44,596 bases of DNA from a virus, in IMG/VR virus record IMGVR_UViG_3300028920_000120, positions 1-44,596 of that record. One strand, written 5' to 3'. The notes below the pieces were generated by a model that was not told where the DNA came from, did no database searches, and saw only the letters and a program-made list of their open reading frames with translations. Shown here piece by piece: positions 42,684 through 44,596 of this stretch. Within the stretch, counting starts at the first letter, position 1. Each line of letters starts with the position of its first letter. The position numbers were made by a program, and so were the translations under genes.

Positions 42684-44098
42684 TATTTTCTCTTAATAGT
42701 ACCATCTGGATGTTTGTATAAAGTACCTTTAGGTAAAGCATCATATTCCGCTTGAGTATTCGGCTCAGGATAAGTCTTTCCCTTAATTGTTCTTATTGCC
42801 AATTTTGCCAGTCCCTTACTGGGAACAAGAATGTCAGTCCACGTTAATTTGAGCCAATCTCTTGCCTTTTGCTCTTTAATTGTACCTATCCGTCTTTCAA
42901 ATTCCGTGTGGAACTTTGATATATTATCCCCGTTTCGTTCAAAAGCATTTTCCATCCATTTTATATCAGATGCCCACTGCTCCATATTCTCAGGTGGAAC
43001 TTTATAAGAACCATCTGTGTATTCTTCAACATTATATAATTGATTTATCTGGTCTAAATATGTCTTATAAATCGGATGTGAACGAGAAAGATTTTCGCCT
43101 TCCGTTCCATAGATTTTCTTTATGAAATTATCCACTTCGTTTTCTTCGAGCTTGGGTTTTAATTTCATAAGAATATCAAATTTCTGCTGCTCATTCAATT
43201 CCGAACGCATAACTGCATACATCTGGGCAAGAGCAATATCATCATTCTTTTCGCCACTTGGGTCTCCAATAGTTTTTTCCAAATTATTCTTTTGGGTTTC
43301 GTCTATTTCTCCGTTAAGCCACGCCTGCCGAACTTCGTTAATACTATCCAGTTCCCCATTCCAAATTTTCGACATAAATTCTTTGTACTTGTATTCCCGC
43401 TCCGCTTTTAATTTATTTAATGATTTCTGTTTCTCAAATATATAATCATCCATCAATCTTTGTTTTTCATCAGTCGGCAAATTAGAATCTCGAATCACTT
43501 TTTCGCCATCTTCCGAGGCTATAGCCTGTTTGAATACTATCCGACTATCTATTTTCTGCTTGGCGTTTCTCAGATGTTCCTCGGCGAGTGCCGGATTACC
43601 AACACTTTTAACACCGTTCTTATGGGCATTGGCAACGAGAATCTCGATTCCCTTATAGTCGTTCTGTTCGATAAGTTTTTCGTAATTAAGATTGAATTCG
43701 TCGTCTAAGGTCTGTGCCTGAAAACTCGCTGTCTGGTTGGCAAACGCCTGACCTAAACTCGGAAGGATATTATTCTTATACATTGAAAATTCTTTATTAT
43801 CGTTCCCGAAAGAATCGGCATATCGTGACCAGTCTTCCTCTATCTCTTTCATCTTTTCAGGGTCGTTAGATTGCTTATGAGCGTTAAGGGCCTTATAAGT
43901 GACTTCATGGAACTGCCTGCGATAAGTGGAATAGTCCATTATCTCTTTAGCCTGTCCCATCTTCTCGAAAGACCTGCCGAGATTAGCAAGACCTCTCGCT
44001 ATCGCTTCACCGCCGGAACTTACGTTCACATTCAAAGGGACATTAGGCCCCCTGCCGCTCGGTGTCGCTTCTGTGTACTGGATTGGAAAATTAGCCAT
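42683..44098 (-). CDS. Internal virion protein, gp15-like (471 aa)
   Basis: Starts MANFPIQYTEATPSGRGPNV, a Gly/Pro-rich end, followed by long coiled helices (IARGLANLGRSFEKMGQAKE, KAEREYKYKEFMSKIWNGEL). The length and place between the gp14-like and 1392-residue genes suggest the middle ejection protein. Helical content is typical. There are no enzymatic motifs. Confidence 0.65.
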   Translation of the reverse strand: MANFPIQYTEATPSGRGPNVPLNVNVSSGGEAIARGLANLGRSFEKMGQAKEIMDYSTYRRQFHEVTYKALNAHKQSNDPEKMKEIEEDWSRYADSFGNDNKEFSMYKNNILPSLGQAFANQTASFQAQTLDDEFNLNYEKLIEQNDYKGIEILVANAHKNGVKSVGNPALAEEHLRNAKQKIDSRIVFKQAIASEDGEKVIRDSNLPTDEKQRLMDDYIFEKQKSLNKLKAEREYKYKEFMSKIWNGELDSINEVRQAWLNGEIDETQKNNLEKTIGDPSGEKNDDIALAQMYAVMRSELNEQQKFDILMKLKPKLEENEVDNFIKKIYGTEGENLSRSHPIYKTYLDQINQLYNVEEYTDGSYKVPPENMEQWASDIKWMENAFERNGDNISKFHTEFERRIGTIKEQKARDWLKLTWTDILVPSKGLAKLAIRTIKGKTYPEPNTQAEYDALPKGTLYKHPDGTIKRK

Positions 44099-44099
44099 T

Positions 44100-44596
44100 T
44101 TATTTCTTCTTAACTGCCTCTGTTAATTTGGATTTGAAACCATTCTTCTTAAAGAATCCCGCCTTTTCCAGTTGCTTACCGAGCTTGCCACTGGTCTTGG
44201 GAGTTAGTGAAGATGAAGTAGGTTCATACAGACCTGAAAGTAAAGTTCCTCCTGCTCCTATTAGAGAGCCTGTAAAGGCACTTCTACCCCTTGCCCTGGC
44301 CATTCGGCCTTCCATTCGATAGCCTTCGGCCTCGCTTCTCGCCCTCGCAGCTTCCGTCTGGCCCTCCTGACCTATCAAAAGGTTCTTTAGCTCAAGTTCA
44401 GACGCTTGCACAGCGGCAGCAAGTAAAGGACTTCCCAAGGTCGATACGCCACCGGAAGCTCCTATATTAGCCTCTAACTCCTGCTGTGTCCGTTCCCCGG
44501 CCTCCGCCGCCCGCATCTGCTCGAACTTTGTCTTAGCCTCTATTGACTTCGCTTCCTGCTCTTTTACCGCTGCATTATATTTGGCAAGTTTATCCT
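44100..44596 (-). CDS. Internal virion protein, gp14-like (main part, continues from position 206 across the join)
   Basis: The frame is open from the window end and matches the frame at 1-206. The overlap 44467-44596 has one change (Ala to Asp codon at 44592-44594). Residues include GERTQQELEANIGASGGVST, SPLLAAAVQASELELKNLLI and ARGRSAFTGSLIGAGGTLLS, a membrane-active type segment with Gly/Ala, and a basic end (KSKLTEAVKKK). An internal ATG at 44516 is not the true start. See the entry at 1-206. Confidence 0.75.
   Translation of the reverse strand, partial: DKLAKYNAAVKEQEAKSIEAKTKFEQMRAAEAGERTQQELEANIGASGGVSTLGSPLLAAAVQASELELKNLLIGQEGQTEAARARSEAEGYRMEGRMARARGRSAFTGSLIGAGGTLLSGLYEPTSSSLTPKTSGKLGKQLEKAGFFKKNGFKSKLTEAVKKK
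44467..44596. repeat. Terminal direct repeat, right copy
   Basis: Identical to positions 1-130 except for one base (44593). See the left copy. Confidence 0.9.

Noticed and set aside
1-44596. Recoded stop codons
   Set aside because: TAA, TAG and TGA all serve as stops at tightly packed gene junctions, and long genes are open with the standard code.

Overview
The window is an almost certainly complete, circularly closed genome of a podovirus-like tailed phage. Positions 1-130 repeat at 44467-44596 with a single mismatch, and one virion gene runs across that join. The virion gene set is T7/BPP-1-like: small and large terminase, portal (head-tail connector), Bbp19-like protein, scaffold, capsid, gp11- and gp12-like neck and nozzle proteins, gp13- and gp14-like internal proteins and a 1392-residue ejection protein. 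No tape measure, sheath, polymerase, integrase or recognisable endolysin was found. Shine-Dalgarno starts, a beta-barrel outer-membrane-like protein, a spanin-like pair and an entericidin-like lipoprotein point to a Gram-negative host. A Fn3-like module with YNVYFGTD and YYWRIDE motifs resembles modules common in Planctomycetota, but that host guess is inference.

Layout. A control region at 20488-20885 holds divergent promoters. Leftward from TGGACA-17-TATAAT (20618-20590) runs the late operon on the minus strand. In order it carries small genes, TerS, TerL, portal, scaffold, capsid, decoration-like paralogs, neck and nozzle, then wraps through position 1 to 44596 with the ejection proteins, a glycosylation cassette and a Thr-repeat fibre. 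It ends at a strong terminator at 34172-34137. Rightward from TTGACA-17-GATAAT (20738-20766) runs a short operon of small proteins (20886-23438), each preceded by a related structured leader. A third promoter (34136-34109), overlapping the late terminator, drives the minus-strand early/middle genes. These are an MT-A70 methyltransferase and a putative nuclease, small proteins, a large structured non-coding region, a Cas4-like nuclease, an OB-fold protein, replication-like proteins, a second DNA methyltransferase and lysis-type genes. They converge with the rightward operon at about 23.4 kb.

Genes are packed with ATGA and TAATG overlaps, sometimes bridged by 12-14-codon micro-ORFs, so translational coupling is pervasive.

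Two things stand out. First, RNA structure: H-type pseudoknots sit at the predicted 5' ends of transcripts from two of the promoters and in further leaders. A roughly 700-nt non-coding tract (31000-31714) is a chain of domains, most closed by 9-13-bp perfect or near-perfect helices, four of which contain H-type pseudoknots. This looks like a large ornate phage RNA. Second, a tightly coupled cassette at 34616-38482 encodes a GT2/GT27-like glycosyltransferase, a SAM methyltransferase, a GT29 (sialyltransferase-like)-methyltransferase fusion and a mucin-like Thr-repeat fibre. This suggests phage-encoded mucin-type O-glycosylation of its own fibre.

All functions are read by eye from motifs and context. 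No database search or folding program was run.
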